This document shows, in pieces, positions 20,407-33,300 of a stretch of DNA of 64,000 nt. A program made the translations under genes and the position numbers. Below the pieces are notes generated by a model that saw only the letters and a program-made list of their open reading frames with translations, searched no databases and was not told the origin of the DNA. Each line of letters opens with the position of its first letter. The stretch's first letter is position 1. Location: the NCBI RefSeq assembly GCF_016808095.1, contig NC_068973.1:22942501-23006500 (forward strand). The letters run 5' to 3'. This DNA comes from Vigna angularis. Its lineage: Eukaryota; Streptophyta; Magnoliopsida; Fabales; Fabaceae.

Positions 20407-21739
20407 TGATGGATCGGTAAATGTACCGAATCACACAAGTAATATAAAATGGTAAGACCAAGTATCGTGTCCCAAGAGACTCTCGGCACTAAACAGTCGT
20501 GTGATAGCTCGATTATTTAAGACTTAAAGAAAACGAGATCATTGGTTTCAGATGCAAAGACAAAAAATTAAATATGAATGCAAGTTGATCGATAGCAGAG
20601 TAGCACAATGATGAACGGATGTTGTTTAATATGAGATGAGTATGTTGTTGGGGTTAGATTTCGCCAAGTTCCCTCTCATGTATGTAATAATTCTTCTTTA
20701 TGCATTAATGTTAACGTCACTCTCTAAATCACTTAAACCCGATCCCTCGGCGAAATAAGTCTGTCCTTAAGCACTAGTTCATGCAATTCCTAGCAATCCT
20801 AGTAATTAAATGTGAAGATCAAGAGCTTTAAGACGACCAAGACTCATACCCTCATCCCTGAGAAATATTACTCTTGGGAGTAATTCAACAAGAACTAGAA
20901 TTGTAAGGAACCTCCCGACACTCATGCAATTCATAAATCATGCTATTGATTGAGTTAAACAAAGCAAGTGTTGTAAGAGATGAATTACTTTAACAATTAA
21001 TGAAAAAGCATATATTATTAAGAATCAATTAAAATACATGAGAGTTCACAAGGTTACATCATCCCTCAACAACAAATAGAGTTTAGTTCACCATAGACAT
21101 GGTGAAACTAGATGAATAATGGAGAAGAATGAGATAGAAAAACCCTAAAAGTAGAAGATGGAAGCTCCCGCATCCAAATTCGCCTCTAGAGGGTGAAAGA
21201 GTATGTTACTGCGCTCCTCCTGCCAAAGATGATACAAAACTTAGGGTGTCTGGGTCCTTTAAATAGAGTGAAAACAGAACAGAAACAAGGCCCAACCACG
21301 TGTCGCTACCGCTGAAGCGCCCCACTTAGGGCGCCCGGGCGGTGAACGGTGGTTCCTGGCGCTTAAGCCTCAAAAAGGGACGCCCAAGCTTCGTGCTTCT
21401 GACGCTGAAGCGCCCAAAAGGGGCGCCCAGGCAGTGAGCGACACTCTTCTGCGCTTAAGCCTCCAAAGAGGGCGCCCAAGCTTCGAGCATTCCTCCCTTC
21501 TGGTGCTTTTCCAGGCCTTTCTGAGCTTTATCTCCTTGGCACTTCATCTTTGCTTTCCATATTATCTCATTTCTTGCCAAAACAAGGAAAATTAGTCATA
21601 AAACCATTAAATTCAACCTCAACTCTCTTATTCACACAACTTAACAGAAAAACATGATTCCAAGCAAGTTTCTAAGCAGAAAAGGATGCATTTAGTGTCA
21701 AAATTACATCACAGATAACGGTATTTTCAACCGTTATCA
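20407..21739 (-). repeat. 5' LTR of a truncated Athila-like element
   Basis: A 1,333-bp LTR; on the plus strand it starts TGATGG and ends ACCGTTATCA. It is the same family as LTRs at 25875, 27347, 40306, 46792, 51286, 53546 and 61369. It carries GC-rich inverted repeats with GCGCCC at 21300-21480, where other copies have CCGCTGAGCGG. Confidence 0.85.
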
Positions 21740-21744
21740 AAAGC

Positions 21745-22091
21745 CTTCTTTTCTTTTTGAAAATTCAACCTGCAAAACAAAATAATAGAGTTTTGGTCCC
21801 CATAATCTCATTTGGGTCCTTTGAGGTTAGATGCAAATTACTTTATAACAAGAATCCAAGTACATTTTCCATTAGGAACATCAAAATGTTTAATTCTACA
21901 TTTGTTAGAAGTGTGCCCCTTTTTCATACAGTTAAAGCATGTGACATCATTTGGGTTTTTATAACACATAGTTCCTTTTTCAACCCATACCCTATAGACT
22001 CTTCTAAATTGATTCTTCTTTTTATGAACACTTTTGTTTTTATAAGCCTTTTTAACAAGTATAGGAATTTCAACATTATTCTTTGTAGTTG
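21745..22091 (-). pseudogene. Sirevirus-like Copia gag, second zinc knuckle (E1, left part)
   Basis: The minus strand reads through a CCHC-type sequence with CMKKGHTSNKCRIKHFDVP and then GKCTWILV, followed by a stop. It is the C-terminal part of the gag whose N-terminal part lies at 24788-25874. Solo LTR W2 separates the two. Protease and pol are missing. Confidence 0.7.
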
Positions 22092-24782
22092 TGTAAGGTC
22101 TCGAAAATTTAAACCACTGCCACCTGTCAAATCACGTCATTAATGCTCTAAAATCCTGTCCAGAATTTGTATTAAGAAACGCACCCAAATCCCCACACTC
22201 TGATCATCATTAATTAAACAGTGCCACGTCAAAACGCCCTCACACTCACTCTGCATGCATCTGCCAAGTGTCACGTCTGGAACATTTGAAAATAGATAGT
22301 GGAGAACAAGTGGCATCAGGAGAATGGACGTTCGTCCTGCGTGGGAAGGGAAAATGATTTCACCCTCTGCATGCACTGACGCCATCTGTCACGTTAGAAG
22401 TTTCTAAAATCTGTAGTGGGAACCAGGTGGCAGTCCGGGAGTGCACGTCCGTTTGACGTGGGGGAGAAAAATGGTTTCTCTGAAAACACTTCCCCTCATT
22501 CCCTGCATTCACCTTCTTCCTCACGAAACTCTGGCTTTTCTTCTTCTCCAACTTCTCTCTAAAACTCCTTCATCTTCTCTCTAAGATAACTCATCATCAT
22601 CTCCTCCGATCCCATTTCAGAAACCGTAGGACCATTCACGGCGTCGTGAGCTTTCACTGGAACCGAATGCTTTAGAGTTCTGTGACCGGTAAGTTTTCAA
22701 ACTCTAAACACCCTTTTCTGAGTTGCATGCGAACCCTGGTACAACTGCATGTTAGAGTATAAGCTAAGTTCTTCTACGTTTCTTGTGGTTAGATTTAGTG
22801 AAACACTTGAGAAGCACGTTGAGGGTAGGAAACTGTATTTGGGCAAGTTAAAAAGGCATTTCGCTTAGGGCGTTCACTACTGAATCAGGTAAGGGAAGCT
22901 TATTAAGTTTAATTCATGTGTATGTGAAGTGCCGTATGAATTGTATGAAATTATAAAGTATGAAATGTGTATTTTTGATCCTTGATGTATGATCTGGATG
23001 ATGTGATGATATATGAAATTTATGAGATGTGTTATGATATGAGTAGTTAAAGGTATGAAGGTTTATACTGAAAAATGAGTTACTGTAATTGAGATTGGAA
23101 ATATGAAATACTATGAAAATGAACGTTCGTTATCGAACGGTCTTTGACCGTTCGGTATTTTGTACTTTACTTGAAAACAGAATTCTTTCATTTGGAAAGA
23201 ATACTGTGTTAGGACGAACGCCCTCTTCTATTAGTCTTACGTTTGAGCGTTCGGCCAAATGGAGATACTCTGAGTATTAAGCGAGAAAGTGAGAAGCTTA
23301 GATAAATACCATCTTATATACTTAGTCATTCTTAAATAATTCCCTTCACTATGAATATCTTATACAATTTCCCTTCTATTAATATTTTGCCTCAGCGACT
23401 GGTCTCGACTCAGAGCGTACGTCCTAGGTAGCGCTCGGTCTTTTACCGAACGCTCGTCCTAAAAGTGTAAATGATAAGTAGTGCTCGGTTCTATACCGAA
23501 CGCTCGTTCTTTCCGTGATTAACAAATAGCGTTCGTCCTGAATTGAAATAGCGTTCGTCCATAAAATTAAATAGCGTTCGTCCAAACAGTAAAATTATAT
23601 CCGCTACCGCGCTCGGTCATTGACTGGCGGTTAATACCTTTTATAAATTCGTATCCGTTTCAATATCTAAAAGTCTTATGATGTCTTTATTCATTTGGAT
23701 TCAATCTAAAGTCCTTGAATTTAAATTATTTTAAGTATCAGTTGAATCACTCTAGAGTCAGTCCATATAATTGATTCAAGTGGTCACAACGTTCGTCCTT
23801 GGAAAGACGTTCGTTTTTCCTTCTATCAGAAACGAGTGTCTCTCGGTATCATATTAACGTTCGTCCTCATTATGAAGGGGGCTGAACGCTCGTCTTTTTA
23901 TGAAAGTGGAACTAAGAATGAAAATGTGATTTAAAGGGAATTATAAAATGTGCGAATCATGTATGAGATGAAACTATGATTATGGAATTTGAACGAGCGT
24001 TCCAAGGAGGGACGTCTCTATGATTTGAATATGAGAAGTTGTGTAGTATGACCATGGTAAATTTACTGATGGCAGTTCATCCTGATATTCCGTGAGTGCT
24101 CGTCCTCAATTAGAGGGGAGTAGGTCATGTGTGGGAATGGCAGGAGGTCCTAGTCCTACTGAGTACTTTGGACTGATAGGGCTAACCTCGGGTGGCAGCT
24201 GTTGAATGTGTACAGTTATCACATCACCCGTGTGCACGAACGCCTGTAGGTACATGGATTCATACAGTCCAGACGGTCTGTCTTATGAGAGTTTGAACTG
24301 ATTATATGTGTTGTGATATCTTTATGAATGTTGAAATGTTATGTGTATGAATTACTTGTGAATTAAATTCAATAAGCTTACCCTGTGTTGTTTTCCTTGT
24401 GTTGTCGTTCGTCCATGAACGTTCGTCTTGTCTATGCAATGATCATCCGTGTGGATGTGAGCAGACGGAGAGGCGTTGCTTGAAGAAGCGCTGGAAGAAG
24501 AAAATTTGGAGGACGCCAATCTGGTTGAAGTAGAAGTTAAAGCCGAGCCTTAGAGCGCTCGCATGTTTATTTTACTAGTTTTGTTAAGTTTAATAGTGGA
24601 CGTTCGGTCATAGTTTTGTAAGACCGTTCGTCTCTGAACTTCTATCTTTATCGCGTTCGTTATTTCTGTATGTTATACCGTTCGGCTTTTAACGCTCGTT
24701 TGGTTTTGTAAGACTGCACTGTTTTATTTGCTTAATGTAATTAATTCTGATTATGGAAATTACTATATTTTGGGATGTTACA
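22092..24782 (+). mobile_element. Solo LTR W2 (same family as W1)
   Basis: A 2,691-bp unit starting TGTAAGGTCTCG and ending GGGATGTTACA, flanked by the perfect target duplication AGTTG (22087-22091 and 24783-24787). It is inserted in Copia gag E1 and lies in inverted orientation to W1. The plus strand shows a CT-rich leader-like segment at about 22530-22620 and GACCGGTAAG at about 22681. Short open frames inside it do not resemble proteins. Confidence 0.9.
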
Positions 24783-24787
24783 AGTTG

Positions 24788-25874
24788 CCACTTCAAGAAG
24801 ATTTTCAAGGATATCAATATCAAGCATGTGACTCTTACATGAAAGACATTCAATAGGATGATCAACATTTGAAGAGTCTTTCATTTCTAAATTACATATT
24901 TTATTCCTTAAAATAACTTCTTCATCCAATGCCTTCTCATATTTAATTTTCAAATCCTTAAACTCATTTTTCAAATTTGTATGTTCTCAGATTCATAGAG
25001 TAATTCAAGAAAAGCCTTTTGTACATCAAATTCACTAGTGTCAAGGCTAGAGCAACTTACTTGGCTTGTAGTGTCATCAATATTAGTTGTCAAACACAAG
25101 TTTGCTTCTTCATTAGAAACACTTGAACTAGTTGAGCTTGAGTCATTTTCTTCCCAAGCGACGTAAGCATTCTTCTTCTTGAAAGACTTATTTTCTTCAC
25201 CCTTTTTGAGGTTTGGACAATCTGCATTAACGTGCCCTTTTTCTCCCCAACCATAACACTTGTAATTTGAAGAAGATCTTTGTTTCTTCTTCCGATCCTT
25301 TTTAAATTTTTCCTTGCCTCTAGATTTCATGAACTTGTTGAATTTTCTAAACATATGAATCATATCTTCGTCGTTTGAGTCTCCATCTTCAGATTCCTTA
25401 TCCTTTTCTAAACTCTTACTTTTTGAATGTTCAAATTTGAAGGCCAATGTTTTCTTCTTTCCTTGGACTTCCTCAACACTCAGTCTATTCAACTCAAGCT
25501 CGTGCTCTCTCAACTTTCCAAAAGGCATAGCCATAGGCATGAATGTCAAGTCCTGAGACTCAGTTATTGTAGTAACCTTTGGCTGCCATGTCATGTTCAA
25601 AGATTACAAAATTTTAAAATTTAATTCGTCAGTGTCAAATTTCTTACCTGAACCAAAAAGATGGTTGATAATATGTGTGAAGCGTTTTTGCACATCAGCG
25701 ATGGTTTCATCCTGTTGCATCCTGAACATCTCATACTCCTGTATCAGGGTGTTCTTCCAAGCACGCTTCACATCGTCGGTTCCTTCATGGGTTACTTGAA
25801 GAACTTCCCACATCTCCTGAGCCGTTTTGCACACTAAAATCCTGTAAAATTCATCTAATACCAAAACAGAGGAT
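24788..25874 (-). pseudogene. Sirevirus-like Copia gag (E1, right part)
   Basis: Gag read leftward. 25604-25864 has WEVLQVTHEGTDDVKRAWKN and FTHIINHL (UBN2-type gag domain). 24971-25600 continues in another frame with GKLREHELELNRL, an acidic/Lys-rich linker, and zinc knuckle CYGWGEKGHVNADC, whose second Cys is replaced by Trp. 24788-24974 gives a coiled coil. Frameshifts and interruption by W2 make it non-functional. The Athila LTR at 25875 truncates its N-terminus. Confidence 0.8.
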
Positions 25875-27198
25875 TGATAACGGTTGAATTTACTGTCATT
25901 TGATACTTAATTTTGATACTAAAAACATCCTTCTTGACTTAGAAACTAGCTTGTAATCATAGTTTTGATGAATAAGAGAGTTGAAGGTGAATTTAATGGT
26001 TTTGTGCTAGATTTCCTTGTTTTCAACAGGAATTGAGATGATTTGGAAGACGAGTAGAACTAGTAAGGAGTTGGAACTCAGGAAGAACTGGAAAAGCGGC
26101 ATAAAGGAGGATCGCAACAGCGTTGAGTGCCACTTTAGGGGCCCTCAGCGCCAGAGTACACTGTCTCACGCTTGGCTGCCCTTTTCTAGAGCCCTCAGTG
26201 TAGGATACCCCTGGCTCGCACCTGGGCGCCCTTTTCAGGGGCGTTGAGCGCAACTACCTCAAGTCGCACCACGCCTGGGCGCCCTAAGTGGGGCGCTGAG
26301 CGCTAGTCTCGTGGGCTTGGACCCGTTTTCTATTATTTTTATGTTCTATTTAAGGACTTAGACGTCCTAGGGTTCACATCTTTGGACGGAATAGGCACAG
26401 AAACACACTCTTTGATCCCACGGAGGCAGATTTGGATGCGGAAGCTCCTATCTTCAATTTCTAGGGTTTAATCTTTCATTCTTTTTCCATTATTCATCTA
26501 GTTTCACCATGTCAATGGTGAACTAAACTCTATTTGTTGTTGGGGAATGATGTAACCTTTGTAAACTCTCATGTATTGAATTGATTCTTGATTATATATG
26601 CTTCTTTCATTAATTGTTAGGGTAATTCTTGTTCGCGTAATGCTTGCTTTGTTTAATTCATTCTTTAGCATGATGTATGATTTACATGAGTACCGGAAGG
26701 TAACTTACAATTCATGATCTGGAGAATTATTCCCAAAAGCAGTGTTGCTCAGGAATGGGGGTATGAGTTCTGGTTGTGTTAAGCTTCTATTCTTCAGAAT
26801 TAATTATTAGGAATGCTAGGAATCGTATGAACTAATAATTAAGGATATGCTTTCTTCGCCTAGGAATCGGGTTTTAAGTAGTTTAGATAGTGACATTGAC
26901 GTTAATGAAGAAGTAGAATTCGTACATACATGAGAGTAAAGTAGGTGAAATCTAACCCCAACAACATATTCATTCCATAATATCAAACCCGTTCATCTTT
27001 GCACTTTTGTCCAATTGTTCAAATTACATGCATACTTTTCAGTATTTGCATTCTAAACCTAAAAAAGTTTGTTTTCAAGTCTTATTTAATCAAGAAATCA
27101 CATAACTGTTTAGGCCATGAGTCTCTAGGGAAACGTTACTTGGTCTTACCATGTTTATTACTTGATACGATTCGGTACACTTGCCGGAGTCTTAACCA
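25875..27198 (+). repeat. 5' LTR of a truncated Athila-like element
   Basis: A 1,324-bp LTR starting TGATAACGG and ending CTTAACCA, followed by the tRNA-Asp PBS. It contains the family's GC-rich palindromic block at 26120-26320 with GGGGCGCTGAGCGC. The element is inserted in Copia gag E1; its 3' end is cut by the Sirevirus-like LTR at 29970. Confidence 0.85.
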
Positions 27199-27203
27199 GT
27201 TTT

Positions 27204-27221
27204 TGGCGCCGTTGCTGGGGA
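27204..27221 (+). other. tRNA-Asp primer-binding site
   Basis: TGGCGCCGTTGCTGGGGA differs at one base from the site at 54872-54889 (the usual Athila/Tat tRNA-Asp PBS). Confidence 0.88.
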
Positions 27222-27346
27222 CTCGTGGTTTAACTATTCTATTTGTGTGATTATTGATTTGCTTTGACTTGATCTTTTTTTATTATTTTAATTTTGTTTT
27301 GTTTTGTTCTAATAGGGTTTTCTAGGGTTTTGTTTTCTTGTGTATG

Positions 27347-28593
27347 TGATAACAGTTGAAAAACTATTATTTTTATACTTAATTTTGACATCAAAAACAC
27401 CCTTTATGACTTAGAATCTAGTTTGAAATCATGCTTTTGTTTAATTTATGGAAATAAGAGAAATGAATGGGTTTTATGCTTGGTTTTTCTTGTTTTGGCA
27501 GGAATTTAGAAGAATTGGATGAAAGAAGTTGAAGTAGCATGGAATTAGACTCAGGAAACGAAGGAAAAGTGCACAATTCAAGTATCGCAGTCACTGCTCA
27601 GCGGCACTATACCATTGAGCGCCAAGCTTGCTTGTTGAGTACACTGTGTCGTGCTTAAGCATCACCGCTGGGGCTAATTCTGAGTGCCGCACTCAATGCT
27701 CAGCGCCATTTTACCGTTGAGCGCCGTTAACTTGGGCTTGGGCCAATTTTCTGTAATTTTTAATAAACTATATAAGGTTTTAGTTGACCTAGGGTTGGGA
27801 TCTTTGCACAGAAAGAGGTGAAATCACACTCATTTCACCCCTTGGAGGCGGATTTTGGATACGGAAGCTCCGATCTTCAACTTTTTGGTTTCTATCTTTC
27901 ATTCTTTTCATTATTTTCATCTAGTTTCACCATGTCTATGGTGAACTAAACCTCCATTGTTGTTGGGGAAACGATGTAATCCTTTGAAACTCTCATGTAT
28001 TGAATTGATTCTTGATTATATATGCTTTACTTCATTAATTGTTAGGGTTTTTCCTCTATACTCTATGCATGCTTTGTTTAACTCATTCAGTTGCATGATT
28101 ATTGATTTTGTTGTTATGGACACATACGGGGAAATGTAGAACTGGGGAAACTCTCCCGAAAGCAATATTACCTAGACATAGGAATAGGAGGATCGGTTGC
28201 CTTTCAGCTTCTATGCGATTGTAATGCATGAATAATTGCTAGGGAGACAAGACATTGTAAACTAGTGATTAGGAGTAGGCTTTCTTCACCGAGACATCGG
28301 GTTTAAGGTAAATTAGAAAGTGACATTAACATTAATGAAGAAAGATGAATTCATGAATACATGAGAGTGGATAGGATAAGTTGGAAACCCCAACAACATC
28401 ATCATTCCATATTTTACATCTTTCAATCCAATTGATCAAAACTTGCATTTAACCACAATGATTTTGTTTACAAGTCTAATTTAATTAAGAAATCACATAA
28501 CTGTCTAGGCCGTGAGTCCTTTAGGAAACGATACTTGGTCTTACCAATTATTATTACTTGATATGATTCGGTACACTTGCCGAAGTGTTAACA
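27347..28593 (+). mobile_element. Athila-like solo LTR inserted at a gag start
   Basis: A 1,247-bp LTR starting TGATAACAG and ending GTGTTAACA, with perfect target duplication GTATG (27342-27346 and 28594-28598). It sits inside the leader of a related Athila-like element, so that the duplicated bases include the gag ATG. Confidence 0.92.
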
Positions 28594-28595
28594 GT

Positions 28596-29969
28596 ATGCA
28601 GGATACAATTCAAACTAGAAGCAAGAAAACCTTAGAACATCTTCTTGAAGGATTGGACGAGAGTAGAAGGAGGAGGATAATTCGAACATCTACAAAATTG
28701 TTCCCCTCTTTAGAGACACTTTTACAACCTTCGCCACAAAGATCTGACCAGAGCACTGAAGAGATAGCTAGAGAAAATAATGGAAGACGCACTCTGGCAG
28801 ATTACACAACAATTGTTGGCCCTCATCATTTTAATAGTATTGCAAGGACGAGGGTCAATGCTGCAAACATGGAGGTAAAGCCTGCGTTGATACAATTGGT
28901 GAAAAGCAATCAATTTAATGGACTATCTCATGAAAGTCCATATGAGCATCTGACCACTTTCAATGAGATTTGCAACACTGTAAAGATTAATGGAGTGCCG
29001 GATGACACTATAAAGCTTAGTTTGTTTCCTTTCTCATTGGGAGGCAATGCTAAGTTATGGTTGAATTATTTCCCGGAAGATAGCTTTACTGAATGAGAAG
29101 ATGTGGTTGCAAAGTTCTTGAACAAATACTTCCCACAGTCAAAAATCAACAAAGGTAAGCAGGAAATTTCCTCTTTTACGCAGGGCATGGAAGAGACTTT
29201 AGGTCAAGCATGGGATAGATACAAGAGCTTGTTGAGAAAGACGTCCACTCATGGCTTTGATGCTAGATGCCTCGCTAGGAGGTAATATCAAGTGCAAGAC
29301 TCCAGAGGAAGCATATGAATTAATTGACAACATGACTACTAATGACAATGCGATGCATAATGAAAGAGGAGCTTCACCTCAGCATAACAGAGTCCTACTT
29401 ACAATCTTATGATGCTCTGCTTGCACAGAATAAGATTATCACTCAACAATTGGAGAATTTGACGAAGAAACTCTCTCAATTGCCAAAGGAGCTGCAGAAT
29501 GTTTCACAGGTTCAACAAAAACTCTGTGAATTATGTGGTGGTGATCATATCAATGGTCAATGTTCTTTTCCAGTGGAGGCCCAAGAAGACGTCAACCAAG
29601 GGTCGAAACCTCACCCAAGTATGGGTCAAGGTCAATTTGGGCAATCTAGGCTAGTGGGAAAATTTAATAGACCACCGCAACAACAATCACAATGCGAACA
29701 GATATCTGCATTATCTGAAAGAACTTCAAAGCTTGAAGAAACCTTTCAACAATTTATGTAGGTAACTATCTCCAACCACAAGAGCACTGAAGCTGCTATA
29801 AGGAATTTAAAGATGCATGTGGGCCAACTGGCCAAGAAGTTGGAGGATAAAGTTGAGAGGAAATTTGGGGCTAATACTGAGGTTAACCCTAAGGAAGAAT
29901 GTAAAGCTATTGTGATCATAAGTGATGAGAGAGTAGGGGAGAGAAAAGAAAGAGTTGAGTTAGAAGAAG
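28596..29969 (+). pseudogene. Athila-like gag remnant
   Basis: Starts MQDTIQTRSKK at 28596. It contains the conserved block FNEICNTVKINGVPDDTIKL (about 28960-29020), a TGA at 29094-29096 where TGG is expected from the young copy, AKFLNKYFPQSKINKGKQEI, a deletion and frameshift near 29263, and zinc knuckle CELCGGDHINGQC at about 29524-29562. A TAG at 29759-29761 interrupts the tail. Sequence with GANTEVNPKEECK follows until the Copia LTR cuts in at 29970. It is about 80-85% similar by eye to the gag at 55241-57679. Confidence 0.88.
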
Positions 29970-30345
29970 TGTTAAAATAAAATGGCTTAATTTTCAACAC
30001 CAAGAGGGGGGTGAATTGGTGAAATACAAAAACAATGTTGTCTTTAAATCTTTTTCGCAAAGTAGATGACTTTAAAAACTTTCTTGAAACACAAAGAACT
30101 AGATTTTTAAGTGCAGCAGAAATAAAGTTGATTAAACGCAGTACAAAGTCGATTAAGTAAAAGTATAGGGATAGAAAAATCAAACACTACTTTTTATACT
30201 GGTTCGACCAAGCCTACATCCAGTGTCCTCCCTCACCAAGAATCAAATGCACTATAATGATCAAGGTTTTTAAAACAAGGCTTTTATAGAGACCTCCACG
30301 TCAAAAATATAAAACACCTCTCTAACCCTCTAATCAAAATATAGG

Positions 30346-33300
30346 TGATGAGTCAATATTTTCTTGACTTCGCTTAGTTTATTGTACCGGATTTAATTAG
30401 GGAAATGTGTTTAAATGTCCAGTATTTCCCCATTTTTTCTAATTACCAGAAATTCTTATTTAATTAATTTGAATTATCTGAGGCTAATTATTTGCATTAT
30501 TAATTGTTGGAAATTGTTGGATAATAATTTGGGACATTTGGAGGGTTGTCACATAATTCAAGACTCTCCACACAAAAAAGGTGTGCAAGAAGAAGGGCAC
30601 TATGGTGATTTCACTCTTTGGACATTTGAGAAAGGGGTGCTTCAATTGAAAAAGGGAGTGACTGATACGATTGTCGTGGCCCATCAAATTTGATGTGCAT
30701 TAAATAATGCAGTATAGTGCTAGAAAGTGACTCCTAGGTCGTCTCTCAAGGACCAAATGTGGTTCGAAACTTAGGTCAAACACGTAGTGGGGGGGTTGTG
30801 AAGATTTGTGTGAATGTAAATGAACTAAATTAAAACACGAATATAAATACAAATGTAAATACAGAATTAAAACGGTTGGTCACTAAAATTCACATTACAA
30901 CTAAATTAAATGAAAACACTAAAATCAAACATTCAATGTGAAAGTGCGTGGACTAAGTGCAATGCAATAAATAAATAAGAAAACTCATTCAATGCTCTTA
31001 AATTAAATTGCAATATTGAGCTAACACATTAAATGCACATTGGAATAAAGCATGGAAATTGTAAAACAAAATCACCACCGGTTCAAACATCAACACAATA
31101 TAAAAAGAAGACCTCTTGGAACTTTCTTTCCCTCTGTGAACATAACCGAATGCCTATTCCACATGCTAAACTAAAGTAAATCTAATCATGGAAAACAAAA
31201 TCAGCGTGTATTTTTCCCAAAGCCAAAATGAAATTCCACTTGCTACACCTCCTAAGTACATGAACCGAATGTGTCCGCTCCTAAATGAAAACAACTCCTC
31301 CTATTCTAAAAGCAAACCTATCAATTTCCGCTTCTTCACTCAGCTTGCAACCAAACATTAAGCAAACATTCAATGCAACAGTGAACTTATGTGATGATGA
31401 GCTTTTAAAGACGGAAATGAAGAATCAGCAAAGATATATAAAAAAAATGCTTCTAAGTGGGTGGCGGCTGCCATGTCCAGGCCGAGACACTTCTCCTCTT
31501 TCTCCTCCAAGGGTTTTTAAACCCTCGTGTGCCCTCTACGTCTACCTCTCTTTCCCATGCTGCTCTGCTGGGTTGCTTGCTGGACACACCCCCTATAGCT
31601 GGACGCGTGTCCCCCTTTGCTGTGTGGGTCTCTCACGGGCTTGCTGCTTCTCTTCCTGGACGCTGGACCCTGAGCTCTATTTTTCTTCTGCACCCCGCTG
31701 CTACCATTCACCTCTGGATACGAAGCTGCTCCTCTTGGACCGTGAAACTTGCTGTTCCACTTCTTGCTGTGTGCTACCCAATCAGTCCGTGACATCTCCT
31801 CCTAACGTGCAGCCCCTTTTTCATTTTCAAACCTGCTGGACCTCCAATTCAAGGCTTCTGGGCTGCTTCCGCGTGCTGTTGGATCCAGGTCCGGACCTTT
31901 TTGACGCGTGTTGCTGTGCTGGACTTCCTTCTTCATGTTGCTGCTCGTGCTTCTTTCTTCACGCACCACCCCCTTTGCTGGAACGTTCTCATGGGCCACT
32001 GCATGCTCTCTTTCTTTCCAAGCCACCTGCACAATCCTGGACTTGCAACCCGTCACACCATTTCTCTTTGCTGGACACCACCCTCTTCAAAGCCTGCTGG
32101 AAAATGCTGGATGCGTGTTGAACTTGGACGCATGGTCTCCTTTCTCAATTGCCGCTAGAGCTCCTGGACGCGTGCTTTTTTCTTTCGCTGCTGTGTTGGC
32201 CCCTCATGTGGAGTGCTGCTGCCCTGGACGTGTGTCTCTCCTTGGATGTGTGCTGAACCTGCTTGCTGTCCATTGAAGAGCGAATGAGCTGCTTCACGTG
32301 CACCCCTCATTCATCCAGCACACACCACTTTCATTTGAGTCCACGTGCAACAGCTTCTGCTGGACTGTGCAGGCCGTGCTTCCAGATTCATTACCGAGTT
32401 CACCTCCTGATGAATGAAGGCTCTCCTTTCTTCTCCAAGCACCTCCTTCATGTGTGCTGGACGCTGCTGCTGGACCGTGAGCGTGGACGTGTGGTGGGCC
32501 GTGGTGAAGCTGGATGCTGCTTGAAGGACGCACATCTTTCTCCAAGCTGCTGGATGGGAGCTGCTGGACGTTAACTGGGCCAAACACGTGTGCTGCTCCC
32601 TTTTTGCTTTCAAGCCCAAATGAGCGTGCACCTCCTTGCAGCCTTTGCTGTCCGTGAGTGCTTTCTTTCTTCCAGCACCCCCTTCTTCATCTCATTTAAC
32701 CTCCAAATGTCCCAAATTGTATTTCTAAAATTTTTTTCTGCAATCAATGATGAAAATAATTAGCTCAAATAATTCAAATTAATTAAAATAAGAATTTTTA
32801 TCAAATTAAGCACAATTAGCAAAAATGGAAAAATATCATACATTTAAGCACAATTCTCTAATTAATTCTAGCACACTAAACTAAGTGAAGTCAATAAAAT
32901 ATTGACTCATCAGTGACCTCCACCAAATTAAAGGTGTTGGCTTGCTGGAAGGAAAAGCACGGAGACCTACAAGAAGGAGAGCTCCAAGTTTGCTTGATTC
33001 AATTGGGCTGAAGTAGCTGCCACGTCCTTGGGGAGTTGTGTGCTTGATTCATTAGAAAGAAAGATGTGCTTCACGGTCTTGCTGCTAGCACAAGCAAATT
33101 GAAGTGGTGTCACGGCCCATGGGGAATGCATTTGGAGCGTCCAAGCGGACTCAAATGGAAGTGGTGTGTGCATGGAGAGAAAGGGTGTGACGGGAAGCAG
33201 CATGTGGTGGCAAAGGTAGAAGCAGCAAGCCCGGGAGGCACCACGTGTCCAGCAAGCTAAAAAGCGGGACAGCACGTGATGGAGAGGGGGGATTCACTTC

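Noticed and set aside
16740..24782. W1 and W2 as the two LTRs of a single element
   Set aside because: They are in opposite orientation and each has its own, different target duplication (TAAGC and AGTTG), so they are two separate solo LTRs.
31285..32121. 278-codon open frame on the plus strand, with several overlapping frames nearby on both strands
   Set aside because: It lies wholly inside solo LTR Z2 in a GC-rich block; the translation is Cys/Ser/Leu-rich without domain similarity, and long frames occur on both strands at once.
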